The position numbers and the translations under genes were made by a program. DNA of 64,000 bases from Streptomyces sp. DH-12 (GTDB lineage: Bacteria; Actinomycetota; Actinomycetes; Streptomycetales; Streptomycetaceae): positions 310,001 through 374,000 of the forward strand of contig NZ_PPFB01000001.1 of the NCBI RefSeq assembly GCF_002899455.1, read 5' to 3'. This document shows, one piece after another, positions 26,444 to 34,938 of the stretch; position 1 is the stretch's first letter, and the number at the start of each line of letters is the position of its first letter. The notes below the pieces were generated by a model that was not told the DNA's origin, ran no database searches, and saw only the letters and a program-made list of their open reading frames with translations.

Positions 26444-27943
26444 ATGCCCAGCCCCGCCCGCGCCCGAAAGGCGCCCGGCCCCACCACGCCGGATCCTCGT
26501 CGGTGGATGACGCTCATCGTGGCGTCCATGGCAACCCTGATGGTCGTCCTCGACGTGTCCATCGTGAACATCGCTATGCCCCAGGCCCAGAGCGATCTCG
26601 GCATGAGTGACGCCAGCCGCCAGTGGATGATCACCTCCTACGCACTCACCTTCGGCGGCCTGCTCCTGCTCGGTGGCCGCATCGCCGACTTCGCCGGCCG
26701 CAAGAAGATCCTCCTGATCGGCCTGCTGGGCTTCGCCGCCGCCTCCATGCTCGGCGGCCTCGCTTCCACCCCGGGCATCCTGTTCGCAGCCCGCGCCCTG
26801 CAAGGAGCCTTCGCCGCTCTCCTCGCCCCGGCCGCCCTCGCCCTGACCACCGTCGCCTTCACCGACCCCAAGGAACGCGCGAAGGCCTTCGGTGTCTTCG
26901 GCGCGTTCCAGGGCGGGGGCGGTGCCGTGGGACTGCTGCTGGGCGGAGTGCTGACGGAATACGCGGGCTGGCGCTGGTGCATGTACATCAACGTCCCCAT
27001 CGCCCTGGTCGCGGCCCTCGCCGCCCGCCCCTGCGTCCGTGAAAGCCGCGCCGCGGGTGACCGTCACTACGACATCCCCGGAGCCGTGCTGGTGACCGGT
27101 GGACTCGTCGCCCTCGTCTACGGCTTCGCCCAGGCCGCCGACGGCGGTGGCTGGACCGCCCCGGCCACACTGCTGCTCCTGGTCGCGGCCGTACTTCTTC
27201 TGACCGCGTTCGTCGTGGTCGAGCACCGCAACGCCCACCCGCTCCTCCCGCTGCGCGTCATCCTCGACCGCTCCCGTGCCGGCGTGTTCCTGGCCAACCT
27301 CCTCATCGGTGCCGGCATGTTCGGCATGAACCTCTTCATGACCTACTTCCTGCAGGTCAACCTGGACTACACACCCCTGCAGGCCGGAATCGCCTTCCTG
27401 CCCTTCAGCATCGGCATCATCGCCACCACCACCCTCGGTTCCCCGCTGGTCACCCGCCTCGGCCCCAAGGCTCTGATGGCGGCAGGAAGCACGCTGGCCA
27501 CGGTGGGACTGTTCTGGCTCACCCGACTCGACACCGCGTCCGGCTATGCGGGCGAGGTCCTCCCGACCCAGATTCTCGTCAGTGTCGGTGTCGGCCTGTT
27601 CTTCCTGGTCGGACCCAACGTGGCCCTGTCCGGCGTCGGTCCGCACGACGCCGGTGTCGCCAGCGCCGTCCTGAGCACCAGCCAGCAGATCGGCGGGGCC
27701 CTGGGCCCCGCCCTGCTCAACACCCTCTACGTCTCCGCCGTCATCGGCTACCTCACCTCCCGCGGCGAAAGCCCCGGCCAGGCTCCCCGGGCCGTGCAGA
27801 TGGAGGCCTACCTCCACGGCTACCGCCTCGCGTTCATCGTGGCGGGCGCCCTCCTGGCCGCTGCCGTCGTCGCACTGCTCGCCCTGGTGAAGACGCCCAA
27901 GAGCACGGCCGGCGACGCGGCCGCACCCTACACGGGCCACTGA
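26444..27943 (+). CDS. MFS drug exporter, DHA2 (14-helix) family
   Basis: 499 residues with about 14 hydrophobic helices. Family motifs: VVLDVSIVNIAMPQ (helix 1), GGRIADFAGRKK (loop 2-3, motif A) and the antiporter motif C around FGAFQGGGGAVGLLLGGVL. The ATG at 26444 is 8 bp behind AGGAG; an ATG two codons earlier is too close to it. Proton-driven efflux of hydrophobic compounds is the family role. First of three genes with the methyltransferase and flavin reductase. Confidence 0.9.
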   Translation: MPSPARARKAPGPTTPDPRRWMTLIVASMATLMVVLDVSIVNIAMPQAQSDLGMSDASRQWMITSYALTFGGLLLLGGRIADFAGRKKILLIGLLGFAAASMLGGLASTPGILFAARALQGAFAALLAPAALALTTVAFTDPKERAKAFGVFGAFQGGGGAVGLLLGGVLTEYAGWRWCMYINVPIALVAALAARPCVRESRAAGDRHYDIPGAVLVTGGLVALVYGFAQAADGGGWTAPATLLLLVAAVLLLTAFVVVEHRNAHPLLPLRVILDRSRAGVFLANLLIGAGMFGMNLFMTYFLQVNLDYTPLQAGIAFLPFSIGIIATTTLGSPLVTRLGPKALMAAGSTLATVGLFWLTRLDTASGYAGEVLPTQILVSVGVGLFFLVGPNVALSGVGPHDAGVASAVLSTSQQIGGALGPALLNTLYVSAVIGYLTSRGESPGQAPRAVQMEAYLHGYRLAFIVAGALLAAAVVALLALVKTPKSTAGDAAAPYTGH

Positions 27944-28004
27944 GCCCACCCGATCCCTGGCCCCGATCCGCCCTGAAGTCACCCGGAGGAAAGGCACACA
28001 CGCA

Positions 28005-28655
28005 ATGGACGAAAGTATCCGCGAAATCCATGCCGCCAACGAAGCCGCCGGCTTCTGGGAGCAGCTCTACCGTGGCAAGGACAGCATCTGGAAGGACACC
28101 GCGAACCCTCTGCTCGTCGAAACGGCCCAGCACCTCGTACCCGGCCACGCCCTCGACCTGGGCTGCGGCGAAGGCGGAGACACCCTCTGGCTCGCCACCC
28201 ACGAATGGCACGTCACCGCAGTCGATATCGCCCCCACCGCCCTGCAGCGCACCCGCCAGCTCGCCGCCCGAAACGGCCTCGCGAACAGCGTGCGCACCGA
28301 ACAGCACGACCTGGCAGAGACCTTCCCCGCCGGCACTTTCGACCTCATCTCCGCCCAGTACCTGCAGACCCCCTACGCCTTCCCGCGTGCCCGCGTCCTG
28401 CGCCGCGCCGCACACGCGCTCACTCCCGGCGGAGTTCTCCTGATCGTCGACCACGGCTCAGTACGCCCCTGGGCCTGGAACACCGATCCCGACACCCACT
28501 TCCCCAGCCCGGAGGACATCTACGACGAACTCGCCCTCGACACGGCGCGGTGGACACCTCAGCGCCTGGCCACCCCACAACGGGTGGCCACCGGCCCCGG
28601 CGGACAGACCGCGACCGTCACTGACACGGTCATTGCCATACGTCGCCTCGCCTGA
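28005..28655 (+). CDS. Class I SAM-dependent methyltransferase
   Basis: 216 residues. SAM motif I is HALDLGCGEGGDTLWLA (about residue 47), followed by VTAVDIAPTALQR and, later, LTPGGVLLIVDHG. The compact architecture without a cap domain resembles TehB/TPMT-type detoxifying methyltransferases. RBS CGGAGGAAAGG upstream. It sits between the exporter and the Old Yellow Enzyme, so it may modify the same toxic compound. Confidence 0.85.
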   Translation: MDESIREIHAANEAAGFWEQLYRGKDSIWKDTANPLLVETAQHLVPGHALDLGCGEGGDTLWLATHEWHVTAVDIAPTALQRTRQLAARNGLANSVRTEQHDLAETFPAGTFDLISAQYLQTPYAFPRARVLRRAAHALTPGGVLLIVDHGSVRPWAWNTDPDTHFPSPEDIYDELALDTARWTPQRLATPQRVATGPGGQTATVTDTVIAIRRLA

Positions 28656-28713
28656 CCTTTCGTATCCCGCGCACACCGCACAACCGCGCAACCGCACTTC
28701 AGGAGTTACCTTC

Positions 28714-29799
28714 ATGACCGACCTCTTCGCACCCGCCACGGTGGGCAAGTGGAAGCTGAACAACCGCATCGTCATGGCCCCCATGACCCGCAACCGGGCC
28801 ACCTCCGACGGCGTCCCCACCAGCCTCATGGCGACCTACTACACCCAGCGGGCCACCGCCGGGCTGATCGTGACCGAAGGGGTACAGCCCAGCGCGGTCG
28901 GACAGGGCTACATGAACTCACCCGGCCTGCACACCCCCGAACAGATCGAAGGCTGGCGGACCGTCGCCGCCGGCGTGCACCAGGCAGGCGGCCGCATCGT
29001 GGCCCAGCTCATGCACGCCGGCCGCATCTCCCACCCCGACAACAAGCACCAGGCCGAAACCGTCGCGCCCAGCGCCATCGCCGCACCCGGCACGATGTTC
29101 ACCGCCGCCGGCCCCCGGCCCCACCCCGTCCCGCGCGCTCTGACCACCGGTGAGATCCCTGAGGTCATCGACGAATTCGCCCGCGCCGCCCGCGCCGCCA
29201 TCGACGCCGGCCTGGACGGCATCGAACTGCACAGCGCCAACGGCTACCTCCTGCACCAATTCCTCGCTCCCTCCACCAACCAGCGCACCGACCACTACGG
29301 CGGTTCCCCCCAGGGCCGTGCCCGCTTCGTCATCGAGGTGGCACAGGCCGTCAGCGACGCCATCGGCAGCGAACGCGTCGGCATCCGCATCTCCCCCGCC
29401 ATCAACCTCCACGGCGCGCTGGAGACCGACCCCCACCTCACCGCGGCCACGTACCGCACCCTCATCGACGCGCTGTCCGGGATGGGCCTGGCCTACCTGC
29501 ACACCATCGGCGACCCCGCCTCCCCGCTGCTCACCGACCTCGCGGAACGCTTCAGCGGCTCCCACATCGTCAGCAACGGCTGGGACCCCGTCACCGACGT
29601 CACCGCCGCACAGGAACTGGTCACCACCGGACAGGCCGACCTTGTCGCGGTCGGGCGTGCCTTCATCGCCAACCCCGACCTGGTACAGCGCTGGCAGACC
29701 GGAGCCCCGCTCAACCAGCCCGACAGCACCACCTTCTACGGCGGCGACCACCGTGGCTACACCGACTACCCGCATTTGGCGCAGGGTGCCGACCTCTGA
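28714..29799 (+). CDS. Old Yellow Enzyme family NADH:flavin oxidoreductase
   Basis: 361 residues, full length. TIM-barrel motifs: VMAPMTRNRA near the start (FMN contact), QLMHAGRISH, DGIELHSANGYLLHQFL and NQRTDHYGGS; VAVGRAFIANPDL closes the FMN phosphate site. The catalytic pair appears as HSAN rather than His-His, common in OYEs. It reduces activated C=C bonds with FMN and NAD(P)H. RBS AGGAG; last gene of the MFS-methyltransferase-OYE group. Confidence 0.92.
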   Translation: MTDLFAPATVGKWKLNNRIVMAPMTRNRATSDGVPTSLMATYYTQRATAGLIVTEGVQPSAVGQGYMNSPGLHTPEQIEGWRTVAAGVHQAGGRIVAQLMHAGRISHPDNKHQAETVAPSAIAAPGTMFTAAGPRPHPVPRALTTGEIPEVIDEFARAARAAIDAGLDGIELHSANGYLLHQFLAPSTNQRTDHYGGSPQGRARFVIEVAQAVSDAIGSERVGIRISPAINLHGALETDPHLTAATYRTLIDALSGMGLAYLHTIGDPASPLLTDLAERFSGSHIVSNGWDPVTDVTAAQELVTTGQADLVAVGRAFIANPDLVQRWQTGAPLNQPDSTTFYGGDHRGYTDYPHLAQGADL

Positions 29800-29842
29800 T
29801 CCACCTGGGATGCGCGCAGCTGCTCACGCATCCCGCATCGCC

Positions 29843-29882
29843 GAACATCCGGCGGTGCCGGAAAACGCACCGCCGGATGTTC
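29843..29882 (+). terminator. Terminator after the Old Yellow Enzyme gene
   Basis: A 16-bp perfect stem (29843-29858 with 29867-29882) and an 8-base loop, 44 bp past the stop. Confidence 0.8.
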
Positions 29883-30038
29883 CTCCGCGTCGCCTGTCAG
29901 GCACTGTTCGACCGCTTCCCGAGCCTCATCCTCGGGACGAACGAACGCGACACCCCATGGGAGCACGACGTGGCCTTCATCCGACCGGCCAGCCTGCCGG
30001 TGGCAGGGGACGGCAAGCCCAGTACCACTGTCGGCTGA
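29877..30038 (+). pseudogene. C-terminal scrap of a cytochrome P450
   Basis: Frame ending at TGA 30036 reads CQALFDRFPSLIL, then WEHDVAFIRPASLPVA. This matches the end of bacterial P450s (LxxRFPxLxL ... SLPV). The heme loop is absent; the upstream part was replaced by the terminator region. Confidence 0.5.
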
Positions 30039-30052
30039 CACCCCTGTGCTCG

Positions 30053-30090
30053 CCGGGCCGTCCAGGGATCCGCAGCCCTGGACGGCCCGG
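30053..30090 (+). terminator. Hairpin after the P450 scrap
   Basis: CCGGGCCGTCCAGGG (30053-30067) pairs with 30076-30090 across an 8-base loop, 14 bp past the stop of the remnant frame. Confidence 0.7.
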
Positions 30091-30352
30091 AGGAACCAAG
30101 GGCATGCCGCGGTCCACCGCCGACGGGCGATACCTCCGGCCGACTCCGTGAGAGCCGCCGGTACCCGTTGGTGCTCTTCCCGGAACGGGCATGGCCAGAG
30201 TTGTACGCACAGGAACTCTCACAAACGGTCCTTTGCGTGAGTAAAATCAATCACGGGCCGCCAAACCCCTGCCGATCCCGGATTCGTTCGCAGAACCCGT
30301 TCTCACTCGAAGGCGGGACTGAACTTTCCCCGTGATGCTGGACACGCCGTAC

Positions 30353-31267
30353 TTACGCCGCGAGAGCACGTCCTTGTTCGTGTCGCTGCCTGATCTCCAG
30401 CGGGGTCAGGTGGCCCCAGTGCGGGTGTTTCCGCAGCCGCCTGCGGTTGTGGAAGGTCTCGATGAAGGCGAAAATCCCGGCGCGGGCGGTGGTCCGGCCG
30501 GGCCAGCGGCGGGTCCCGGTCTCCTCCTTCAGGACCGCGAAGAAGGACTCGGCGGCGTCGTCGAAACAGGACCCTGTTCTTCCCACGCTCTGCCACAGTC
30601 CCAACCTGCGTATTTCCCCCCGTAGTCCTTCGGATGTGCACTCCCAGCCGCGGTCGGAGTGCGCGATGCAGCCGGGCCGGAGCCTGCCGCGGCCGGCGGC
30701 CGTCGCCGACGCGTCGACGGCCAGGCCCGCCCGGTGGTGGTCGGCCATCGAGCAGCCGACGGTCTCGCGGGGGGCCGGGTCCAGCCAGGTGGCCAGGCAG
30801 AGCCGGCTCTCGTCGGTGGCGATGGACGTGATGTCGCCGGCCGGCCGCGTGCCGGGCTCGGGTGCGGTGAAGTCGCGGCCGAGCAGGTCGACCGCCGGCA
30901 CGGCCCGCTTCGCCGGGCGGGTCAGATTCCGGCGCCTGCGCCGGGTGACTGCGGTGACACCGCGCTCGCGCATGACCCGCTCGGCCCTCCCCCGCAGGCG
31001 GGGGCACCCCCAGCGGCTGCCCCGGCGGCCGGGTCCGCGCAGGTCGGCGTGGATCCGGGGGGCGCCGTAGGTGTGCCGGGAGGTGATGTGCAGCACGGTG
31101 ATCTCGTGGGCCGGGGCGTCGTCAGCGGCCTGCCTCTCCCGGCGGGCCTGTCCGCCGGACCTCCAGGCGTAGAACGAGGACCGGGCCGCCTTCAGCAGCC
31201 GGCACGGCAGAGCGACGGTGTGGGTGGTTCTTCTCCGCCTCGATGAACGCGTACACCGCGCGGTCAT
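30353..31267 (-). pseudogene. IS3 OrfB, open but damaged
   Basis: 304 residues with HTYGAPRIHADLR, AGDITSIATDESR, HSDRGWECTS and HNRRRLRKHPHWGHLTP recognisable. Compared with the 7.2-kb copy, one residue is lost in the Glu motif (FDDAAESFF), many conserved positions changed to Arg, Ala or Pro, and a GC-rich palindrome near 30990-31012 adds about nine residues (RWGCPRLRG). Likely inactive despite an unbroken frame. Confidence 0.75.
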
Positions 31268-31596
31268 CGACCGCTCTCCTTCGCGAAGAAGACCGCCGCC
31301 TTTCGCGGCACCTCGATCGTCTCGGCCTGCTCACGGTTCTGCCGACGCAGTCGGCGCAGTTCCTCCCGCTCGGCCGTCGTCAGCTCGCCCGGCGCCCCCT
31401 GACCTCGGCCGGCCCGGTCCCGCCGGACCCAGTTCCGCAGCCCTTCGGCGCTGACCCCGAACTCCCGGGCCGCCCCGGTGACGGCCCTGCCGGAGGAGCG
31501 GACCAACGCGACCGCGTCCCGCTTGAACTCCTCCGGGTACCGCCTGCTGCGGTTGCTCCCGCTTCCCACCCGGCCCTGCTTCCTCCGGAACCTCAC
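31264..31596 (-). CDS. IS3 OrfA of the degraded element
   Basis: 110 residues; EEFKRDAVALVRSSGRAVTG, then AREFGVSAEGLRNWVRR and a coiled coil ending FFAKESGR. It overlaps orfB by 4 bp, as in the intact relative. Confidence 0.8.
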   Translation of the reverse strand: MRFRRKQGRVGSGSNRSRRYPEEFKRDAVALVRSSGRAVTGAAREFGVSAEGLRNWVRRDRAGRGQGAPGELTTAEREELRRLRRQNREQAETIEVPRKAAVFFAKESGR

Positions 31597-31636
31597 GTCC
31601 CAGTCTCCAGATGCCCAGCATCACGGGGAAGCTTCA

Positions 31637-31827
31637 CTTCCGGTCCCACCGTCACCGGCTGTCCGCACACGACTACCGAGCCGAAACGACCGTCCGCTTC
31701 ACCGTCTGGGAGCAGATCACCGACGCCGCCGGCCCCTCGGCCACGGCCCGAGCACGACCCGGAACCGGGCTCCACCACACCACGGCGCACCCTCAGACAC
31801 CTACCGGCCCGACAACGTGACAGCGCC
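31637..31827 (+). pseudogene. IS6 transposase tail and right end
   Basis: Reads RAETTVRFTVWEQITDAAG, matching the carboxyl end of the 20.9-21.6 kb transposase, and ends in GACAACGTGACAGCGCC, the IS6 right inverted repeat. The rest of the element is missing. Confidence 0.8.
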
Positions 31828-32030
31828 GTCGCACGGACGGCGAGGACGCACTCACGGGCGTCCGGCGCCCGCGCCCGTCCGGAGCGGAACCACACCACCC
31901 GGTGCGCTGATCACGAGCGTTGTCGACGCCGACTGGGCTGCCGAGAGGGACATCTCGCGCGTCGCGTCCACCGTTTGCCATCAGGTCTGTCCTCACTGCA
32001 CGCTGCCGACGCACCACCACGGCCGTGCGC
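31828..32030. other. Downstream flank of the RiPP operon, nothing seen
   Basis: About 200 bp between the IS6 right end and the last gene of the radical SAM operon. No gene and no clear hairpin. Confidence 0.35.
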
Positions 32031-32696
32031 TCAGATCACCAGCGGCGCCTCCGACCAGCGGCGGACCCGGTACGGTGCCCACCACAGATGGTCGCCGAAG
32101 CGCAGGACGAGGTGCTCGGAGACGAGGTCGTCCAGGACGGGCCCCGGGATCGCGTCGGCGGGCGCGCCGTCGGCGAGGGCCGCCACGGCCTCGTGGTACT
32201 CCGGTTCGTCGATGGTGAAGCGGCGCAGCTCGCCGTAGCGCCGGTCGCGGACCTGGATGAAGCCGGGGCCGTACCGGAAGATGCATTTGCAGATGTAGTA
32301 CGTGGTGCGCCAGGCGAGCGCCGTCGCGACCGGGTCCGCGGTGCCGAGGACGGCGGTCGGCGGGTGGAGGTGGCAGAAGTGGCGCCAGGCGTCGGGGTCC
32401 GGGCCGGTGCGGAGCTGCCAGTCGACCGAGACGGCCAGGCTGGTCAGGTCGCCCACGAAGCTCAGCGCTCTGACCGTCCAGGCCGCGTCGGCGGCATCCG
32501 TCAGGTCCACGGGGCGGGGCAGGGTGACGTGCCGGGCCCCGGCGGCGAACAGCCGCCGGGCGGCCTCGCCGCCGGACATGTCGATCTCGTAGCGGCCCAG
32601 GGACATGGCGGGCAGGGAGCCCACCTCGGGGTCGTAGTCCCGTGAGGCGGTCACGGTGAAGGGGGCGGTGGCGGTGGCGGTGGGAGCAGGAGTCAT
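32031..32696 (-). CDS. DUF5825-like partner of a radical SAM peptide maturase
   Basis: 221 residues from the ATG at 32696, which follows GGGACGACG. It starts with an Ala/Thr-rich tail and contains YEIDMSGGEAARRLFAAGAR, VSVDWQL, TTYYICKCIFRYGPGFIQVR and EHLVLRFGDHLW. I recognise this as the small family (DUF5825) found next to RiPP-maturation radical SAM C-methyltransferases; its biochemical role is not known to me. It starts 32 bp after the radical SAM stop, the last gene of the operon. It may bind the precursor or support the maturase (inference). No signal peptide or membrane helix. Confidence 0.78.
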   Translation of the reverse strand: MTPAPTATATAPFTVTASRDYDPEVGSLPAMSLGRYEIDMSGGEAARRLFAAGARHVTLPRPVDLTDAADAAWTVRALSFVGDLTSLAVSVDWQLRTGPDPDAWRHFCHLHPPTAVLGTADPVATALAWRTTYYICKCIFRYGPGFIQVRDRRYGELRRFTIDEPEYHEAVAALADGAPADAIPGPVLDDLVSEHLVLRFGDHLWWAPYRVRRWSEAPLVI

Positions 32697-32728
32697 CGTC
32701 GTCCCTCGGTCGGGCGGTGGCGCGGTCG

Positions 32729-34630
32729 TCAGGCGGTCGTCGGGGCGAGTTCGGCCTCGCGGGCGGCGGTGTGCCGCATGTGGTCGATCCGCAGAAACTC
32801 CTCGTTCAGGGCGGGCGGCGCGATCTGCACGAACTGCCCGCTGTCCTCGAACACGACGCCCAGCTCCCGCCACCGCTTCAGGACCCGGAGCAGGTCGGCC
32901 TCGCCGACGGGGTGGTCCGCGTCCAGCTTGCGCGCGGCCGCTTTCACCGTGTGCGGCTGGTCGAGCAGCCGGAACAAGGCCAGTTCGCGCGGGTCGGTCA
33001 GTTCCAGGCGGGTCCAGTCGAAGGCCCGGCGCCTGCTGACCAGGACGATCCGGTCCTCCAGGTCGCAGTGGGTGAGGCGGCTGCCGGCGTAGTTCCGCTT
33101 CCAGCGCGCGATGCCCGCGTCGAGCCGTTCGACGACGTCCTCGCCGATCCCCCGGGGCGGTACGTCGAAGACGTACGCCAGGTCGAACATCTCCTCGTCG
33201 GGGAGGTCGTAGGTGAGCCGGTACGGTTCGGCGGGGCGCAGCTCGGAGAAGCCGAGCCCGGGGTTGTCGAAGTACGGGCTGAACCGCTCGATCGCGATCC
33301 GGGAGGACGGGCCGACGGGCGGGTTCAGGTGTTCCAGCGCGGCCAGTTGGTCCACCACGTCGTCGTAGTCCTCGGCGTCCTCGCCCGGGAAGCCGTGCAG
33401 GTAGTTCCAGGCGACCGAGAGGCCCACGGTGGCGGCGTCACGGAGCATCCGCACGTTCTGGCCGCCGGTCACGCCCTTGTCCATCAGGGTCAGCACCCGG
33501 CTGTTGAGACTCTCGATGCCGGGCTGGACGAAGATCAGGCCCGCGTCCGCCAGGGTCTGGAGCTGTCCGCGCCGCATGTTGGACTTGATCTCGATGTGCA
33601 TGCGCAGGTCGTAGCCGCTGTCGATGATGCGGGGCAGCACCGACTTCACGTACCCCATGTCCAGGATGTTGTCCACGACGTACATGTCCAGGACCCGGTG
33701 CCTGCGCGCCAGGTCCATGATCTCGTCGTAGAACACGTCGGGGCTCTTGCTGCGGAACTCCATGAACGAGCCGTTCAGCCCGCAGAAGGTGCAGTGGTGC
33801 TTCTCGCCCCACCAGCAGCCGCGCGCCCCCTCGACGACCAGCTTGGGCTCGACCCAGTTCCGGGCGTGGGACGAGGCGAGCCGCTCGAAGTACCCCGAGT
33901 AGTCCGGCGGCAGGATCGCGGCGGGCGGCAGCGGCTTGGTGCTCATGGCGTTCACCACGGAGGTGCCGTCCGTGTCGCGCCAGCACAGCCCGGGGACCCC
34001 GGACAGGGGCTCGCCCGCGTCCAGGGCCCTGATCAGCGCGGGGAACGACACCTCGCCCTCGCCGCGCAGCACGTGGTCCACGAAGGGGAAGTTGCGGTGG
34101 ACGGCCTCGCCCTGCTTGCCGTCGCAGTTGGCGCCGCCCATGGCCGTCACGATGTGCGGGGCGATCCGCTTGACGTGTCCGGCGGCGGCCAGGGCGGCGG
34201 TGTTCTGCTGGAACGTCGAGGTGAACCCGACCACGTCCGGGGCGAGTTCCACGATGCGTTCCGCTATGTGCCGGACGAAGTCGGGTGCGGTGACGTGCAG
34301 GGCCTGTGTCATCTCCATCCGGGCCCCGGGCACCCGGTTGGCCATCGCCGCGGTGAACTCGGCGACGCGCCATTCGGGATCGTCGTAGAGAGCGGAGGAG
34401 AAGACCCAGTCGCCGCAGCCCAGGAAATACGATCCGAGCGCGTAGTAGGAGTAGTCCTCCAAAGTGAATTCCGTGTTCTTGGTGATCCAGTCCACGTATT
34501 CGATGTTCGCGTGCAGAACGTCCGCTGTGCTGTTCGGTACGCGCTCGTCGACGCTGCGCTTGAGAATTCCGAGAGCCAGCGACGGGAGGTCGATCGGGGC
34601 CCAGGGCATGTTCACCAGGAGTACGCGCAC
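32729..34630 (-). CDS. Cobalamin-binding radical SAM RiPP maturase (RiPP_rSAM_1-type)
   Basis: 633 residues from the GTG at 34630 (MRVLLVNMPWAPIDLPSLAL). Residues about 1-190 form a B12-binding-like Rossmann region (VGFTSTFQQN, VTAMGGANCDG). The iron-sulfur motif RGCWWGEKHHCTFCGLNG (about residue 260) is C-x7-C-x2-C, the unusual spacing of the family named ribosomal peptide maturation radical SAM protein 1 (TIGR03975), rather than C-x3-C-x2-C. The SAM core continues with DNILDMGYV, FVQPGIESLNSRVL and NYLHGFPGE. A C-terminal winged-helix-like region (LFRLLDQPHTVKAAA) may bind the leader. Members are proposed to methylate unactivated carbons of peptide substrates. It follows the precursor gene after a 183-bp spacer with a hairpin. 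Confidence 0.9.
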   Translation of the reverse strand: MRVLLVNMPWAPIDLPSLALGILKRSVDERVPNSTADVLHANIEYVDWITKNTEFTLEDYSYYALGSYFLGCGDWVFSSALYDDPEWRVAEFTAAMANRVPGARMEMTQALHVTAPDFVRHIAERIVELAPDVVGFTSTFQQNTAALAAAGHVKRIAPHIVTAMGGANCDGKQGEAVHRNFPFVDHVLRGEGEVSFPALIRALDAGEPLSGVPGLCWRDTDGTSVVNAMSTKPLPPAAILPPDYSGYFERLASSHARNWVEPKLVVEGARGCWWGEKHHCTFCGLNGSFMEFRSKSPDVFYDEIMDLARRHRVLDMYVVDNILDMGYVKSVLPRIIDSGYDLRMHIEIKSNMRRGQLQTLADAGLIFVQPGIESLNSRVLTLMDKGVTGGQNVRMLRDAATVGLSVAWNYLHGFPGEDAEDYDDVVDQLAALEHLNPPVGPSSRIAIERFSPYFDNPGLGFSELRPAEPYRLTYDLPDEEMFDLAYVFDVPPRGIGEDVVERLDAGIARWKRNYAGSRLTHCDLEDRIVLVSRRRAFDWTRLELTDPRELALFRLLDQPHTVKAAARKLDADHPVGEADLLRVLKRWRELGVVFEDSGQFVQIAPPALNEEFLRIDHMRHTAAREAELAPTTA

Positions 34631-34690
34631 GGCTCGCCTCTTCTCATGTGGTCGGTGCACGGCATGACGGGTCGGCCGGGCGTCGGCCGG

Positions 34691-34728
34691 GAGGTCGTCA
34701 GGCGCCGGGCGGGGCGCCTGACGACCTC
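34691..34728 (-). terminator. Intra-operon hairpin between precursor and maturase genes
   Basis: A perfect 16-bp stem (34691-34706 with 34713-34728) and a 6-base loop. It sits inside the 183-bp gap after the precursor stop. A leaky terminator here would keep precursor transcripts in excess of maturase transcripts, as in many peptide operons; it could equally be an mRNA-stabilising stem. Confidence 0.6.
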
Positions 34729-34813
34729 CGTGACGGGGCACCGGCCGGGGAGTCCGGCCGGCGCCCTCCGGACGGGGGCGGCCGCGCACGGTGGCGGGAC
34801 CGGCCCCTCGGCG

Positions 34814-34933
34814 CTACTGGTCCTCGTCCTCCATCTCCTCCGCGGAGCGGAAGTAGACGACGACGCCGACGCCCGGCTTGCGGCTCTCCTCGTCGCCGTC
34901 GAGCGGGTCGCCGTGGATGATGTCCTTCTGCAT
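34814..34933 (-). CDS. Putative RiPP precursor peptide, 39 residues
   Basis: Starts at the ATG at 34933 behind a perfect AGGAGGTGA site and begins 5 bp after the peptidase stop. Layout: an acidic N-terminal leader-like part (MQKDIIHGDPLDGDEESR), then KPGVGVVVYFRS with a run of small and beta-branched residues, and a strongly acidic tail (AEEMEDEDQ). The Gly/Val/Tyr/Phe block is the obvious core candidate; three adjacent valines would be natural targets for a carbon-methylating radical SAM enzyme. Whether the acidic tail is a follower removed later is unknown. I could not match it to a named precursor family. The assignment rests on size, position and RBS strength. Confidence 0.78.
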   Translation of the reverse strand: MQKDIIHGDPLDGDEESRKPGVGVVVYFRSAEEMEDEDQ

Positions 34934-34938
34934 GGTGT

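Larger units (their letters stand above)
30320..31636 (-). mobile_element. Degraded IS3-family element with both ends
   Basis: Ends 30320-30345 and 31611-31636 form an imperfect 26-bp inverted repeat close to that of the IS3 at 7.2 kb. Its orfB has several lesions. It inserted at or inside an IS6 remnant, whose tail follows at 31637. Confidence 0.85.

Noticed and set aside
26429..28039. Minus-strand 536-residue open frame
   Set aside because: Antisense shadow of the MFS exporter; Gly/Glu/Asp/Val bias and no domain.
29150..30151. Plus-strand 333-residue open frame
   Set aside because: Ser/Thr/Pro-rich shadow over the Old Yellow Enzyme gene in another frame.
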